Notes: a model not told the origin generated them from the sequence alone. A stretch of DNA of 64,000 bases from Aalborgiella sp040079635 (GCA_040079635.1 JBEBJY010000005.1:27612-91611), one strand, 5' to 3'. Shown: positions 8,934 to 17,869, numbered from the stretch's first letter. A program made the numbers and translations.

Positions 8934-9755
8934 CTAAATCAACTGTCGAACTTCTCGCGCAGCGTCTTGCAGCAAGGGCAGCAGCTCGCGCAGCAAGGCT
9001 TGCGGTTCCAAGCGCGAGGGCTGCGTCACCACATTCAGCGCCGCCACCGTGCTGCCCGCCATATTTCGCACTGGCACGGCGAGGGCGTGGACGCCTAACT
9101 CGTGCTGTTGGTTGGCAACGGCGTAATCATCCCTTCGGATTTGGGCGATGGTGCTTCGAAACTGAACCATATCGGTACAGGTAAAGGCGGTTAAGCGTGG
9201 CAAACTGCGGTCTTGCGCCCAAGCTTCAAACTCAGCATCGTTCAGCGCCGCCAGCAGGACGCGGCCTGTGGATGTGGCATGAACGGGCAATCTAGCCCCT
9301 AAATGTAGTCCATAAGGGGTGTAGCCGGCGTATTTATTGCCTAAAGCGCTATTATTTTGATAGTGATAATCGTTTCTGGTCACGATGACCACTTCATCAC
9401 CATCACGCACCACGGCTGAAAACGACTCCCCCGTTTGCGCGGCCAAGCGGTTCAGCGTGGGTTGCAACACCCGAGGCAACCGTGCCGATGCCAAGTAACT
9501 ACCCGAAAACCGCAGCACTTTGCTGGACAGCCAATAGAAGCTGCCATCGGTCTCCAAATAGCCCAAATGCGCCAAGGTCAACAAGTGCCGCCGCGCCGCA
9601 GCGCGGGTGATGCCGGCGCGTTGGGCTGCAAGCGTGGCGTTGAGCCGTTGCCGCTCGGTGTCAAAACTCTCCAACACGGCCATGCCTTTGGCCATGCCAG
9701 CGATAAAGTCGGCAGATGCTATGGTCGATGTTGAGATTGGATTTTGTGCGCTCAT
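8934..9755 (-). CDS. pobR: IclR-family regulator of pobA (PobR/PcaR type)
   Basis: An IclR-type transcription factor of about 273 aa, divergent from pobA, which it presumably controls in response to 4-hydroxybenzoate. It has an N-terminal winged helix (about 20-80, with ATLAAQRAGITRAAARRHLL) and a C-terminal effector domain (GARLPVHATSTGRVLLAAL). The start is taken at MSAQNPIST because residues upstream of it are not family-like; that start codon lies inside the operator at 9744-9782. Residues about 131-145 (NNSALGNKYAGYTP) are encoded by a copy of the dispersed repeat and make the loop between VVIVTR and LHLGARLP about 12 residues longer than in relatives. The protein looks intact despite this. 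Confidence 0.85.
   Translation of the reverse strand: MSAQNPISTSTIASADFIAGMAKGMAVLESFDTERQRLNATLAAQRAGITRAAARRHLLTLAHLGYLETDGSFYWLSSKVLRFSGSYLASARLPRVLQPTLNRLAAQTGESFSAVVRDGDEVVIVTRNDYHYQNNSALGNKYAGYTPYGLHLGARLPVHATSTGRVLLAALNDAEFEAWAQDRSLPRLTAFTCTDMVQFRSTIAQIRRDDYAVANQQHELGVHALAVPVRNMAGSTVAALNVVTQPSRLEPQALLRELLPLLQDAAREVRQLI
9322..9364 (-). repeat. Dispersed repeat copy inside pobR
   Basis: On the plus strand this reads TAGCCGGCGTATTTATTGCC, then TAAAGCGCTAT and a degraded hairpin. In the pobR frame the consensus GGC-TAG has become GGC-TAC, so it codes GNKYAGY instead of a stop. Confidence 0.85.
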
Positions 9756-9782
9756 CGCACAATGATGGCGATCATCGCGCAA
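9744..9782. promoter_or_regulatory. pobR-pobA divergent operator
   Basis: TTGTGCG-N5-CGCACAA (9744-9762) is a perfect inverted repeat that covers the pobR start codon. The sequence CTCATCGCACAA (9751-9762) is nearly repeated as ATCATCGCGCAA (9771-9782), exactly 20 bp away, about two helical turns. IclR activators of aromatic catabolism commonly bind such repeats, and the position over the start codon suggests autorepression. Confidence 0.65.
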
Positions 9783-9854
9783 ATTGTCAATCACAGACTG
9801 GCTCAAAGCATGCGCTTCTTCTATCCTCACGCCAATAAAACACAAAGGGACAGC

Positions 9855-11063
9855 ATGACATTTTCTTCACAACGCACCCAAGTGGCCATCATTGGCGCGG
9901 GCCCCTCGGGGTTGTTGCTTGGTCAATTGCTCCACAAAGCGGGCGTCGACGCCATCATCATCGAGCGCCAGAGCCCAGATTATGTGCTGGGCCGCATCCG
10001 CGCTGGCATTTTGGAACAAACGACCGTTGACATGCTGCATGAAGCCGGCGTGGGCGCTGGCGTCGGCGCAGAAGGCGTCGTTCACCACAGCATCGACTTG
10101 GTTTTCGGAGGCAAACGCCATGGCATTGATGTGCATGGCTTGACAGGTGGCAAAGCTGTGACTGCTTACGGCCAAACCGAGGTGACGCGCGATTTGATGG
10201 CCGCTAGAAGCGCAGCAGGATTAACCACGGTTTATGAAGCCAAAGACGTCAGCGTGCATGATTTTGACGGCTCTAAACCCTTGGTTCGTTACCAAAAAGA
10301 CGGTCAAAACTATGAATTAGCCTGTGATTTCATCGCGGGTTGCGACGGTTTCCACGGCGTTTGCCGCGCCAGCGTGCCCGAAGGCGCCGTCACGGAGTAC
10401 GAAAAAGTCTACCCCTTCGGCTGGCTGGGCGTGTTGGCCGACGTGCCACCCGTCTCGCCGCACGCCATCGTTTACGGCAACAGCGAGCGCGGCTTTTCGC
10501 TGTGCAGCATGCGCAGCCTGACCCGCAGCCGCTACTACGTGCAATGCCCGGTCGACGACAAAGTGGCCGACTGGAGCGACCAGCGCTTTTGGGACGAACT
10601 CAGAAAGCGACTTGACCCCGAGTTGGCCGAGCAAATCATCACCGGCCCGTCCATCGAAAAAAGCATCGCCCCGCTGCGCAGCTTTGTGGCCGAACCCATG
10701 CGCTTTGGCAGCATGTTCCTGGCCGGCGATGCCGCCCACATCGTGCCGCCTACTGGTGCAAAAGGCCTGAATTTGGCTGCCAGCGATGTGAAATACCTGT
10801 CTACCGCGCTGATTGAGTTTTACGGCAAAGACGGCGTGAAAAGCGCGGCTGGCATTGACACCTACTCCCAGCGCGCTCTGTCACGCATTTGGAAAGCCGA
10901 GCGCTTTTCATGGTGGTTAACGTCGCTGATGCACAGATTCCCCGACACAGGCGCGTTTGGGCAGCGCATGCAGGAGGCTGAGTTGGAATATTTAGTTAAC
11001 TCACAGGCGGCATCTACCGTTTTGGCAGAGAACTATGTGGGACTGCCTTTGCTATCAAAATGA
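9855..11063 (+). CDS. pobA: 4-hydroxybenzoate 3-monooxygenase
   Basis: FAD-dependent hydroxylase that converts 4-hydroxybenzoate to protocatechuate using NADPH; 402 aa, standard length. It has the N-terminal dinucleotide fold IIGAGPSGLLLG, the NADPH/FAD DG motif (AGCDGFHG, about 160), and the second FAD motif FLAGDAAHIVPPTGAKGLNLA. The block QTEVTRDLMAAR is typical of PobA. The start at 9855 follows AAAGGGA; in-frame ATGs further upstream fall in the shared pobR operator. Expression is expected to be controlled by the divergent pobR. Protocatechuate ring-cleavage genes are not in the window. Confidence 0.96.
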   Translation: MTFSSQRTQVAIIGAGPSGLLLGQLLHKAGVDAIIIERQSPDYVLGRIRAGILEQTTVDMLHEAGVGAGVGAEGVVHHSIDLVFGGKRHGIDVHGLTGGKAVTAYGQTEVTRDLMAARSAAGLTTVYEAKDVSVHDFDGSKPLVRYQKDGQNYELACDFIAGCDGFHGVCRASVPEGAVTEYEKVYPFGWLGVLADVPPVSPHAIVYGNSERGFSLCSMRSLTRSRYYVQCPVDDKVADWSDQRFWDELRKRLDPELAEQIITGPSIEKSIAPLRSFVAEPMRFGSMFLAGDAAHIVPPTGAKGLNLAASDVKYLSTALIEFYGKDGVKSAAGIDTYSQRALSRIWKAERFSWWLTSLMHRFPDTGAFGQRMQEAELEYLVNSQAASTVLAENYVGLPLLSK

Positions 11064-11089
11064 TACTGCTTTTAAAGGTGAAAATTCGA

Positions 11090-11136
11090 CTCTAGCCGGC
11101 GTATTTATTACCTAAGGAGCTATTGAAAATATAGCA
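11090..11136 (-). repeat. Dispersed repeat copy, pobA/yifB intergenic
   Basis: Reverse orientation: CTCTAGCCGGCGTATTTATT, then ACCTAAGGAGCTAT and the mini-hairpin GCTAT-TGAAAAT-ATAGC. It lies between the converging ends of pobA and yifB. Confidence 0.95.
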
Positions 11137-11154
11137 AATTAACACTTACTTTTC

Positions 11155-12705
11155 CTACATTGCGCTTCTAAGAGCCCGCCGGTACTGCATCGCCTCGGCT
11201 ACATGGGTGACTTGGGTGAACTCTGAGCCGGCTAAATCAGCGATGGTTCTTGCCACCTTCAAGGTGCGGTGCGTGGCGCGGGCGGACCAGCCTAGGCGGG
11301 CTGCTGCCACGTTGAGGAACTTGGTAGCGCCATCGTCCAGCAGCACATGGGTGTCGATTTCTACGCCTTGCAGGGCGTGGTTGGGCTTTTTTTGACGCGT
11401 CAGGCTGCGGTTTCTGGCGGCGATGCAGCGCTCGCGTATGCTTTGGGTGGACTCGCCGGCGGGGGCGTTGATGAGCTCGGCGGCGGGCAAGGTGGGCACA
11501 TCGATGTGCAAATCTATCCTGTCCAGCAAGGGGCCACTGAGCTTGCCTTGGTAGCGCGAGACTTGGTCGGGCGAGCAGCGGCAAGAGCGTGGCGTGCTGC
11601 CGATAACTGCGCCTAGATAGCCGCATGGACAGGGATTCATCGCTGCCATGAGCTGGAAGCGGGCGGGAAAGTCGGCCCGACGCGCCGCTCTGGAAATGGT
11701 GATTTGACCGGTTTCTAGCGGTTCGCGCAGGGCTTCGAGGGCGGCTCTGGGCAATTCTGGTAATTCGTCTAAAAACAACACCCCGTTATGTGCGAGTGAG
11801 ATTTCACCCGGGCGCGGCGGTGAGCCACCGCCCACCAAGGCCACGGCACTGGCGGAATGGTGTGGGCTTCGCGTCGGGCGCTGCGCCCAACTCTCTATTA
11901 AGAAGCGCCCCGCTAATGAGGCAATGGCGGCACTTTCTAAGGCTTCGTCCGTATTCATAGGTGGCAAAAGACCAGCAAACCGCTGCGCCAGCATGGACTT
12001 GCCCGAGCCCGGCGGCCCCACCAACAAGGCGCTGTGCCCGCCTGCCGCCGCTATTTCCAGGGCACGTTTCGCACCGGCTTGGCCTTTGACATCTAAAAAG
12101 TCAAGGTATTTGGACACATTGGCCTCGGTGCTGATGGGCTCGGCGTGTGCTTGGCTCCAGCCGTCCATCGGCTCCAAGCTGGGTTCGCGGACAAACTGCG
12201 CGACAACATCTAATAAATGCTTGGCGCGGAAGACCACGGCATCGGGTACAAGGGCGGCTTCGGCGGCGCTAGCTTCGGGAAGCACCAATTTGGGGCAAAT
12301 TGCCATCTTTCGCAGCGCCAAACTCATCGCCAAAGCGCCGCGAACGGGCCTGAGCTCGCCGCCCAAGGACAATTCGCCGGCAAACTCATAGTCTGTTAAT
12401 TTAGACGCCTCGATTTGTCCGCTGGCAGCCAAGATTCCCAAAGCGATGGGCAAATCGAAGCGACCAGAGTCTTTAGGTAAGTCGGCAGGGGCTAAATTGA
12501 CAGTGATGCGTTTGTTGCTGGGAAAGTCTAACCCGGAGTTTTGCAGGGCCGAACGCACCCGCTCACGCGCCTCTTTCACCTCCGTCTCCGCCAAACCAAC
12601 CAGCGTGAAGCTCGGCAAGCCATTGGCTAAATGCACCTCAACCGTGACTGATGGGGCGTCTAGCCCCAAAACAGCGCGACTTTGCACCATTGCGAATCCT
12701 GTCAT
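11155..12705 (-). CDS. YifB/ComM family Mg-chelatase-like AAA+ ATPase
   Basis: A 516-aa AAA+ protein related to ComM, a helicase that promotes branch migration during natural transformation. The N-terminal Lon-like domain contains GLAETEVKEARERVRSALQNSG and the RITVNLAPADLPKDSGRFDL block. The ATPase part has Walker A VGPPGSGKSMLAQRF (about 213), Walker B FLDELPE (about 290), and a Cys cluster (NPCPCGY...CRC) followed by DRIDLH. I start at MTGFAMVQSRAVLG (12705), which matches family N-termini; an upstream in-frame ATG adds an unrelated hydrophobic stretch. Single gene with convergent pobA downstream and divergent glnK upstream. Confidence 0.94.
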   Translation of the reverse strand: MTGFAMVQSRAVLGLDAPSVTVEVHLANGLPSFTLVGLAETEVKEARERVRSALQNSGLDFPSNKRITVNLAPADLPKDSGRFDLPIALGILAASGQIEASKLTDYEFAGELSLGGELRPVRGALAMSLALRKMAICPKLVLPEASAAEAALVPDAVVFRAKHLLDVVAQFVREPSLEPMDGWSQAHAEPISTEANVSKYLDFLDVKGQAGAKRALEIAAAGGHSALLVGPPGSGKSMLAQRFAGLLPPMNTDEALESAAIASLAGRFLIESWAQRPTRSPHHSASAVALVGGGSPPRPGEISLAHNGVLFLDELPELPRAALEALREPLETGQITISRAARRADFPARFQLMAAMNPCPCGYLGAVIGSTPRSCRCSPDQVSRYQGKLSGPLLDRIDLHIDVPTLPAAELINAPAGESTQSIRERCIAARNRSLTRQKKPNHALQGVEIDTHVLLDDGATKFLNVAAARLGWSARATHRTLKVARTIADLAGSEFTQVTHVAEAMQYRRALRSAM

Positions 12706-12901
12706 AATTTTCTCCCTAATTTGGTGCATTGATTGCCAATAGCAAATCAAGCATGAATACTGACTGATGAGAACGATAGTTAAATGGCTCAAATAACTGT
12801 TTATTATTACAACTGTTATTTTGTACAGTTTCTAGCGTAACTTGTTTTAAGGTTCAATGCAAGCTCTGAATTTGCGTTTTAACATCACAAACGCACTAAA
12901 T

Positions 12902-12916
12902 TGGCACGCAACATGC
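12902..12916 (+). promoter_or_regulatory. Sigma-54 promoter of glnK-amtB
   Basis: TGGCACGCAACATGC matches the -24/-12 consensus, with GG at 12903-12904 and GC at 12915-12916 in correct spacing. It lies 35 bp before the glnK start. TTTGCGTTT...AAACGC upstream may be part of an NtrC site, but this is weak. Confidence 0.85.
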
Positions 12917-12950
12917 TTTATTGGTTCATCATTTTGATAAAGGAGAACCT

Positions 12951-13289
12951 ATGAAACTTGTAACTGCCATCATCAAACCCTTTAAGTTGGACGAAGTGCG
13001 TGAAGCGCTCTCCGCGATTGGGGTGCAAGGCATCACCGTGACTGAAGTTAAAGGCTTTGGCCGCCAAAAGGGCCACACCGAGCTGTATCGCGGCGCGGAA
13101 TACGTTGTCGATTTTTTGCCCAAAGTCAAAATCGAAGCGGCCGTCAGCGCCGCTTTGGTGGACCAAGTGATTGAAGCGATTGAAACCGCTGCCCGTACCG
13201 GAAAAATCGGCGACGGCAAGATTTTTGTCTACAACTTAGAGCAAGTCGTTCGTATCCGTACGGGCGAAACCGGCAAAGAAGCACTCTAA
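12951..13289 (+). CDS. glnK: PII nitrogen regulatory protein GlnK
   Basis: Trimeric nitrogen-signalling protein, 112 aa, which senses 2-oxoglutarate and ATP/ADP and blocks AmtB when nitrogen is sufficient. The T-loop YRGAEYVVDFLPK carries the uridylylation Tyr51; TGKIGDGKIFV is the C-terminal PII signature. The start at 12951 follows AAGGAGAACCT, a strong site. It is 35 bp upstream of amtB and is preceded by a sigma-54 promoter, the classic nitrogen-limitation arrangement. Confidence 0.97.
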   Translation: MKLVTAIIKPFKLDEVREALSAIGVQGITVTEVKGFGRQKGHTELYRGAEYVVDFLPKVKIEAAVSAALVDQVIEAIETAARTGKIGDGKIFVYNLEQVVRIRTGETGKEAL

Positions 13290-13324
13290 ATCCACAAAAC
13301 CAATTTAGAAAAGAGACTCACACC

Positions 13325-14875
13325 ATGAAAAAATACCTCCTCCCCCTCAGCCTAGGCTTAGGCCTGTGGCTGGCCAGCAACTTTGCGATGGCACAAGCTG
13401 CGCCGGCCGCTACAGCGGCAGCACCTGCAGCTGTAGCAGCCACAGTCGAAGCTGCCAAGCCTGCAGATGCAGCTAAACCAACAGAAGCTACGGCAACTGC
13501 AGCGGCGGCACCAGTGGCTGCGGTAGCTGCTCCTGCAGCGCCAGCAGCACCTGCCGCTGCGCCCGTGCCGAATAAAGGCGACACCGCTTGGATGACGATT
13601 TCAACTGTGCTCGTGCTGTTGATGACCATCCCAGGCTTGGCTTTGTTCTACGGCGGTTTGGTGCGCAGCAAAAACATGCTCTCCGTGCTGATGCAAGTGT
13701 TCGTGGTCACCGCGTTGATCTTTGTACTGTGGGTCATCTACGGCTACACCGTCGCGTTCACCGCTGGCAACCCGTTCTTCGGCTCGTTCGATAAACTCTT
13801 TCTCAAAGGCATCACGCCTGATTCCGTCGCTGCTACTTTCAGCAAAGGCGTGGTTATTCCAGAGTTGATCTTCGTTGCTTTCCAAGCTACTTTTGCTGCG
13901 ATTACCTGCGGTTTGATCGTTGGGTCATTCGCTGAGCGTGCTAAGTTCTCTGCTGTGTTGGCGTTCTGCGTGTTGTGGTTCACCTTCAGCTACTTGCCAA
14001 TGGCACACATGGTTTGGTACTTCGACGGCCCAGACGCTATCACTGACGCTGCTGCGCTTGAAAAAGTCACTGCTGCTGCTGGTTGGTTGTGGGCAAAAGG
14101 TGCGCTTGATTTTGCAGGTGGTACTGTTGTTCACATCAACGCAGCGATGGCTGGCTTGGTCGGTGCGTACGTTATCGGCAAACGCGTGGGTTACGGCAAA
14201 GAGTCGATGACGCCTCACAGTTTGACATTGACCATGGTCGGTGCAGCGCTCTTGTGGGTGGGCTGGTTTGGTTTCAATGCTGGCTCTAACTTAGAAGCCA
14301 ACGGCGTTGCCGCTCTGGCATTTGTCAACACTTTGGTTGCTGCTGCTGCTGCCACTTTGGCTTGGATCACTGGAGAAGCATTGGCTAAAGGCAAGGCATC
14401 TATGTTAGGCGCTGCTTCTGGCGCGGTCTCTGGTTTGGTTGCCATCACCCCAGCTTGCGGCTTTGTCGGCCCAATGGGTGCGATTGTGATTGGCTTGCTC
14501 GCTGGCTTGCTGTGTTTGTGGGGTGTGAGTGGTTTGAAGAAATTGCTCGGTGCTGATGACTCGCTCGACGTGTTCGGCGTGCATGGTGTAGGCGGTATCT
14601 TGGGTGCGTTGTTGACTGGCGTGTTTGCTGCGCCTTCACTGGGCGGCACGGGCGTGTATGACTACGTCGCTAACAAAGTGAACCCTGACTACTCCATCAC
14701 TGGCCAAGTTTGGATTCAACTGCAAGGCGTGTTGACTACCTTGGTGTGGTCTGGCGTGGTTGCCTTCATTGCGTACAAATTGGTTGACTTGGTCATCGGT
14801 TTGCGCGTCCCTGAAGAAGAAGAGCGCGAAGGCTTGGACATCACCTCTCACGGTGAGACAGCTTACAGCCGCTAA
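13325..14875 (+). CDS. amtB: Ammonium transporter AmtB with a long Ala/Pro-rich N-terminal extension
   Basis: Inner-membrane ammonium channel, 516 aa. A signal peptide (about 1-23, ending FAMAQA) is followed by about 55 residues almost entirely of Ala, Pro, Val, Lys and Thr, and only then by the Amt core starting NKGDTAWMTISTVLVLLM. The core has FYGGLVRSKNMLSVLMQ, the first pore His in GGTVVHINAAMAGLV and the second in DVFGVHGVGGILG. The acidic/basic tail VPEEEEREGLD is cytoplasmic. The extended periplasmic linker is seen in related betaproteobacteria. Co-transcribed with glnK. Confidence 0.96.
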   Translation: MKKYLLPLSLGLGLWLASNFAMAQAAPAATAAAPAAVAATVEAAKPADAAKPTEATATAAAAPVAAVAAPAAPAAPAAAPVPNKGDTAWMTISTVLVLLMTIPGLALFYGGLVRSKNMLSVLMQVFVVTALIFVLWVIYGYTVAFTAGNPFFGSFDKLFLKGITPDSVAATFSKGVVIPELIFVAFQATFAAITCGLIVGSFAERAKFSAVLAFCVLWFTFSYLPMAHMVWYFDGPDAITDAAALEKVTAAAGWLWAKGALDFAGGTVVHINAAMAGLVGAYVIGKRVGYGKESMTPHSLTLTMVGAALLWVGWFGFNAGSNLEANGVAALAFVNTLVAAAAATLAWITGEALAKGKASMLGAASGAVSGLVAITPACGFVGPMGAIVIGLLAGLLCLWGVSGLKKLLGADDSLDVFGVHGVGGILGALLTGVFAAPSLGGTGVYDYVANKVNPDYSITGQVWIQLQGVLTTLVWSGVVAFIAYKLVDLVIGLRVPEEEEREGLDITSHGETAYSR

Positions 14876-14941
14876 GTTCTGATTCACAATATTTTTTAGT
14901 CTCCCTGGCCGACAGTTCCTTAACCGGTTCTCTCGGTTTTT

Positions 14942-14970
14942 AAAGCCCACAGCAATGTGGGCTTTTTTTT
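14942..14970 (+). terminator. Terminator after amtB
   Basis: AAAGCCCAC pairs with GTGGGCTTT around AGCAAT, followed by a run of T. Confidence 0.9.
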
Positions 14971-15042
14971 GGCTTGTGTTTATACTGATGGCTGCACACA
15001 TCCCTCGCTAGTTCTTCACCGCCCTTTCGACCTTATAAATCT

Positions 15043-15459
15043 ATGAATATCTGGAAAAAACTTGTCTCTGTTGATATCTTGACCAAAGCCCATATTGACA
15101 CGGCGGTTGACCGCTTAGGCATGGAGTTTTTAGAAGTAGGCGACGACTTTATCCGTGCGCGCGTACCCGTGGACAAACGCACACTGCAGCCCTATGGTTT
15201 GTTGCACGGCGGCGTGTCTGTCGTTTTGGCCGAAACGCTGGGCTCTTGCGGTGCGATGTACGCCTGCCCCGATGGCCACAAAGCCGTGGGCTTAGACATC
15301 AATGCCAACCACCTCAAAGGCGTTAGAGCCGGCTGGGTCACAGGCATCACTTACCCCGTGCACATTGGCCGCACCACGCAAGTGTGGCAAATCGACATGA
15401 GCAACGACGCTGGCGAAATGTGCTGCGTCTCACGCATCACCATGGCCATCTTGTCATAA
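15043..15459 (+). CDS. Hotdog-fold thioesterase, YdiI/MenI-like
   Basis: A 138-aa acyl-CoA thioesterase of the PaaI/YdiI group. The block PYGLLHGGVSVVLAETLGS contains the His-Gly-Gly turn and the catalytic Glu in AETLGS (about residue 64). The overall pattern, including GLDINANHLKG and the end part VWQIDMSNDAGEMCCVSRIT, closely follows E. coli YdiI. Its CoA substrate here is unknown: no menaquinone genes are nearby. It is followed after 23 bp by a flavin dehydrogenase and may be co-transcribed with it. Confidence 0.9.
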   Translation: MNIWKKLVSVDILTKAHIDTAVDRLGMEFLEVGDDFIRARVPVDKRTLQPYGLLHGGVSVVLAETLGSCGAMYACPDGHKAVGLDINANHLKGVRAGWVTGITYPVHIGRTTQVWQIDMSNDAGEMCCVSRITMAILS

Positions 15460-15482
15460 AGCTAGCAATTGAGGTTAACCAC

Positions 15483-16907
15483 ATGAACGCACCTACACAC
15501 GCCTCTCACGTCCTGCCCGAAGTTGTCCAACGTAGCACGCCACAAGCGCTGATCGACGCACTCAAAGCACGCTTCAGCGACCGTTGCTCCACCGCATTGG
15601 CGGTGCGCGAGCACCATGGCAAAGACGAATCCTCGTTCACTGTGCCACCACCAAGTGCGGTTGTTTTTGCGGAATCTACGGCAGATGTTTCCAACGCCAT
15701 CAAACTCGCGGCGCAGTACAAAACGCCGGTGATTCCGTTCGGTGTGGGTTCGTCTTTAGAAGGGCATCTCCTTGCAATTCAAGGCGGCATCAGCATCGAT
15801 GTCAGCCGCATGAACCAAGTATTGCGCGTCAACGCCGAAGATTTGACGGTGACCGTGCAACCCGGTGTGACGCGCAAAGCCGTCAACGAAGCAGTCAAAT
15901 CTGAAGGCCTGTTTTTTCCTATCGATCCCGGTGCTGACGCCTCGATAGGCGGCATGAGCGCCACCCGCGCCAGCGGCACCAACGCGGTGCGTTATGGGAC
16001 GATGCGTGAGAACGTGCTGGCGCTAGAAGTCGTCACAGCCAGTGGCGAGGTGATTCGCACCGGCACGCGCGCCAAAAAATCATCGGCAGGATATGACTTG
16101 ACGCGACTCATGGTTGGCTCGGAAGGCACGCTGGGCGTGATGACCGAGATAACGCTTAGGCTCTACCCTTTGCCAGAAGCGATATCCGCCGCCGTTTGCT
16201 CCTTCCCCAGCATTGAGGCTGCTGTACACACCACCATTCAAATCATCCAAATGGGTATCCCGATTGCGCGGGTGGAGCTGATTGACATCAACACAGTGCG
16301 CATGGTCAATGCTTATTCCAAGCTCGGGTTGGAAGAAGCGCCCATGCTGTTGATGGAGTTCCACGGCTCGCCGGCCAGCGTGAAAGAGCAAGCCGAGCTG
16401 GTGCAAGACATTGCGTCTGAGCACGGTGGCACCTCTTTTGACTGGGCGACCACGCCCGAAGCCCGCACCAAGCTGTGGACAGCGCGACACAACGCCTACT
16501 TTGCCGCCATCCAGTCCAAACCCGGCTGCCGCGCTATCTCTACCGATACCTGTGTGCCAATTTCTAAACTGGCGGACTGCTTGCTGGAGTCCGTCGCAGA
16601 AGTCGATGCCAGTGGCATTCCTTACTTTTTAGTCGGCCACGTGGGTGATGGTAATTTCCACTTTGGCTACTTGATTGACCCCAACAACCCGCAAGAACGT
16701 GAAACCGCCGACGCCTTGAACGACCAGCTCGTCGCCCGCGCCCTGCGCTTGGAAGGCACTTGCACGGGCGAGCACGGCATTGGTTTGCACAAAATGGATT
16801 ACCTGAAAACCGAAACTGGCTTGGGCGCGGTCAACATGATGCGCACCATCAAACATGCGCTGGATCCGGACAACATCATGAACCCAGGAAAGATTTTCAG
16901 CTGGTGA
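15483..16907 (+). CDS. FAD-binding oxidoreductase, D-lactate dehydrogenase (cytochrome) / GlcD-like
   Basis: A 474-aa flavoprotein of the FAD_binding_4 / GlcD-LDHD family, which oxidises D-2-hydroxy acids such as D-lactate. The FAD domain has IPFGVGSSLEGHLLAIQGG, IDPGADASIGGMSATRASG and MVGSEGTLGVMTEITLRLYP. The C-terminal cap has FLVGHVGDGNFHFGYLID and GTCTGEHGIGLHKMDYL, whose His residues are typical of metal/substrate binding in this family. The start at 15483 (MNAPTHASH) follows GAGGTT; upstream in-frame codons overlap the thioesterase gene. Its stop overlaps the GTG of the next gene, so the two are translationally coupled. Confidence 0.9.
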   Translation: MNAPTHASHVLPEVVQRSTPQALIDALKARFSDRCSTALAVREHHGKDESSFTVPPPSAVVFAESTADVSNAIKLAAQYKTPVIPFGVGSSLEGHLLAIQGGISIDVSRMNQVLRVNAEDLTVTVQPGVTRKAVNEAVKSEGLFFPIDPGADASIGGMSATRASGTNAVRYGTMRENVLALEVVTASGEVIRTGTRAKKSSAGYDLTRLMVGSEGTLGVMTEITLRLYPLPEAISAAVCSFPSIEAAVHTTIQIIQMGIPIARVELIDINTVRMVNAYSKLGLEEAPMLLMEFHGSPASVKEQAELVQDIASEHGGTSFDWATTPEARTKLWTARHNAYFAAIQSKPGCRAISTDTCVPISKLADCLLESVAEVDASGIPYFLVGHVGDGNFHFGYLIDPNNPQERETADALNDQLVARALRLEGTCTGEHGIGLHKMDYLKTETGLGAVNMMRTIKHALDPDNIMNPGKIFSW

Positions 16908-17869
16908 ACCCTGCACATGAAGTCGTTTGGCTAGAACATCAAAGCAGCACAGCGAATCAAAAACAGACTCAAAGGCTGGGTTTAGTCCCCGCCATGGGCG
17001 GTTCAGTCGCTGCTTGGACGCTTGATCGAACTGGCTTTCAATTCTTTGACTTGTTCCGACCGTGGGACGGCGCAGATCACGCGGGCGACCCTTTGCGCAT
17101 CGTTCGCGCGTCGTACCCACTTGCGCCGTGGTCAAACCGCATCAGTGGCGGCGGGTTTTCGGTTGGGGAGAAATTTCACCACGTCACCCCCAACGCCGCC
17201 GGCATGCCCTACCCCATTCATGGCGATGCTTGGCAGCAGCCCTGGCAAGTGACGCAGCAAGATGCCGCATCGCTGGAGATGACTTTAGAGTCAAGCCAAT
17301 GTAACGGCAACCCGCACCACTACCGCGCGGTTCAAAGCTTCAAACTGGTTGATGGCGGCATGAATCAAACCTTGACCGTCACGCATATGGGCGATACGGC
17401 CCTGCCCTACGGCTTGGGTCTGCACCCATGGCTGCCGCGCAACGAACTCACAACCCTGCAAGCAAAAGTCAGCGGCGCCTGGCTCAGCCATGCTGACTGT
17501 TTGCCCAAAGAACACACCACGGATTTCCCGCCTAGCTGGGATTTGAATGCTGGCATTTCAGCCGCTGGCAACCTCATTGACAACTGCTTCACCGGTTGGG
17601 ATGGCACGGCTCGTGTGACTTGGCCAGATCAGGTGCTACAACTAACGCTAAGCCAGTCGAGCGTTAACACAGAAGTTAGCACTCACTTAGCATCGCCAAA
17701 CTACCTCTTGGTATTCCGCAAAGCCACGGGCGACCACTTTTGTCTGGAACCCGTCAGCCACCCGATTGACGCCTTTCACCAGGCTGGACAACCCGGTTTA
17801 CAGGTGCTTGAAAAAGGCGAGTCGTTGAGTTTTGGGGTGTCTTGGCGGTTCAAAACCACGCAAAAATAG
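16904..17869 (+). CDS. Aldose 1-epimerase (mutarotase) family protein
   Basis: A 321-aa GalM-like sugar mutarotase. Recognisable family residues are the substrate-binding Arg in APWSNRISGG, the His in YPIHGDAW and the catalytic-type His in YGLGLHPWLP; a late CLEPVSHPIDAFH completes the pattern. The start is taken as GTG at 16904, which overlaps the stop of the preceding dehydrogenase (GTGA). A longer open frame upstream lies inside that gene and lacks family similarity. The substrate sugar is not evident. Confidence 0.85.
   Translation: MNPAHEVVWLEHQSSTANQKQTQRLGLVPAMGGSVAAWTLDRTGFQFFDLFRPWDGADHAGDPLRIVRASYPLAPWSNRISGGGFSVGEKFHHVTPNAAGMPYPIHGDAWQQPWQVTQQDAASLEMTLESSQCNGNPHHYRAVQSFKLVDGGMNQTLTVTHMGDTALPYGLGLHPWLPRNELTTLQAKVSGAWLSHADCLPKEHTTDFPPSWDLNAGISAAGNLIDNCFTGWDGTARVTWPDQVLQLTLSQSSVNTEVSTHLASPNYLLVFRKATGDHFCLEPVSHPIDAFHQAGQPGLQVLEKGESLSFGVSWRFKTTQK

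Noticed and set aside
16760..16903. Upstream extension of the aldose epimerase gene
   Set aside because: The extension lies in another frame of the preceding dehydrogenase; the GTG overlapping its stop gives a family-like N-terminus.
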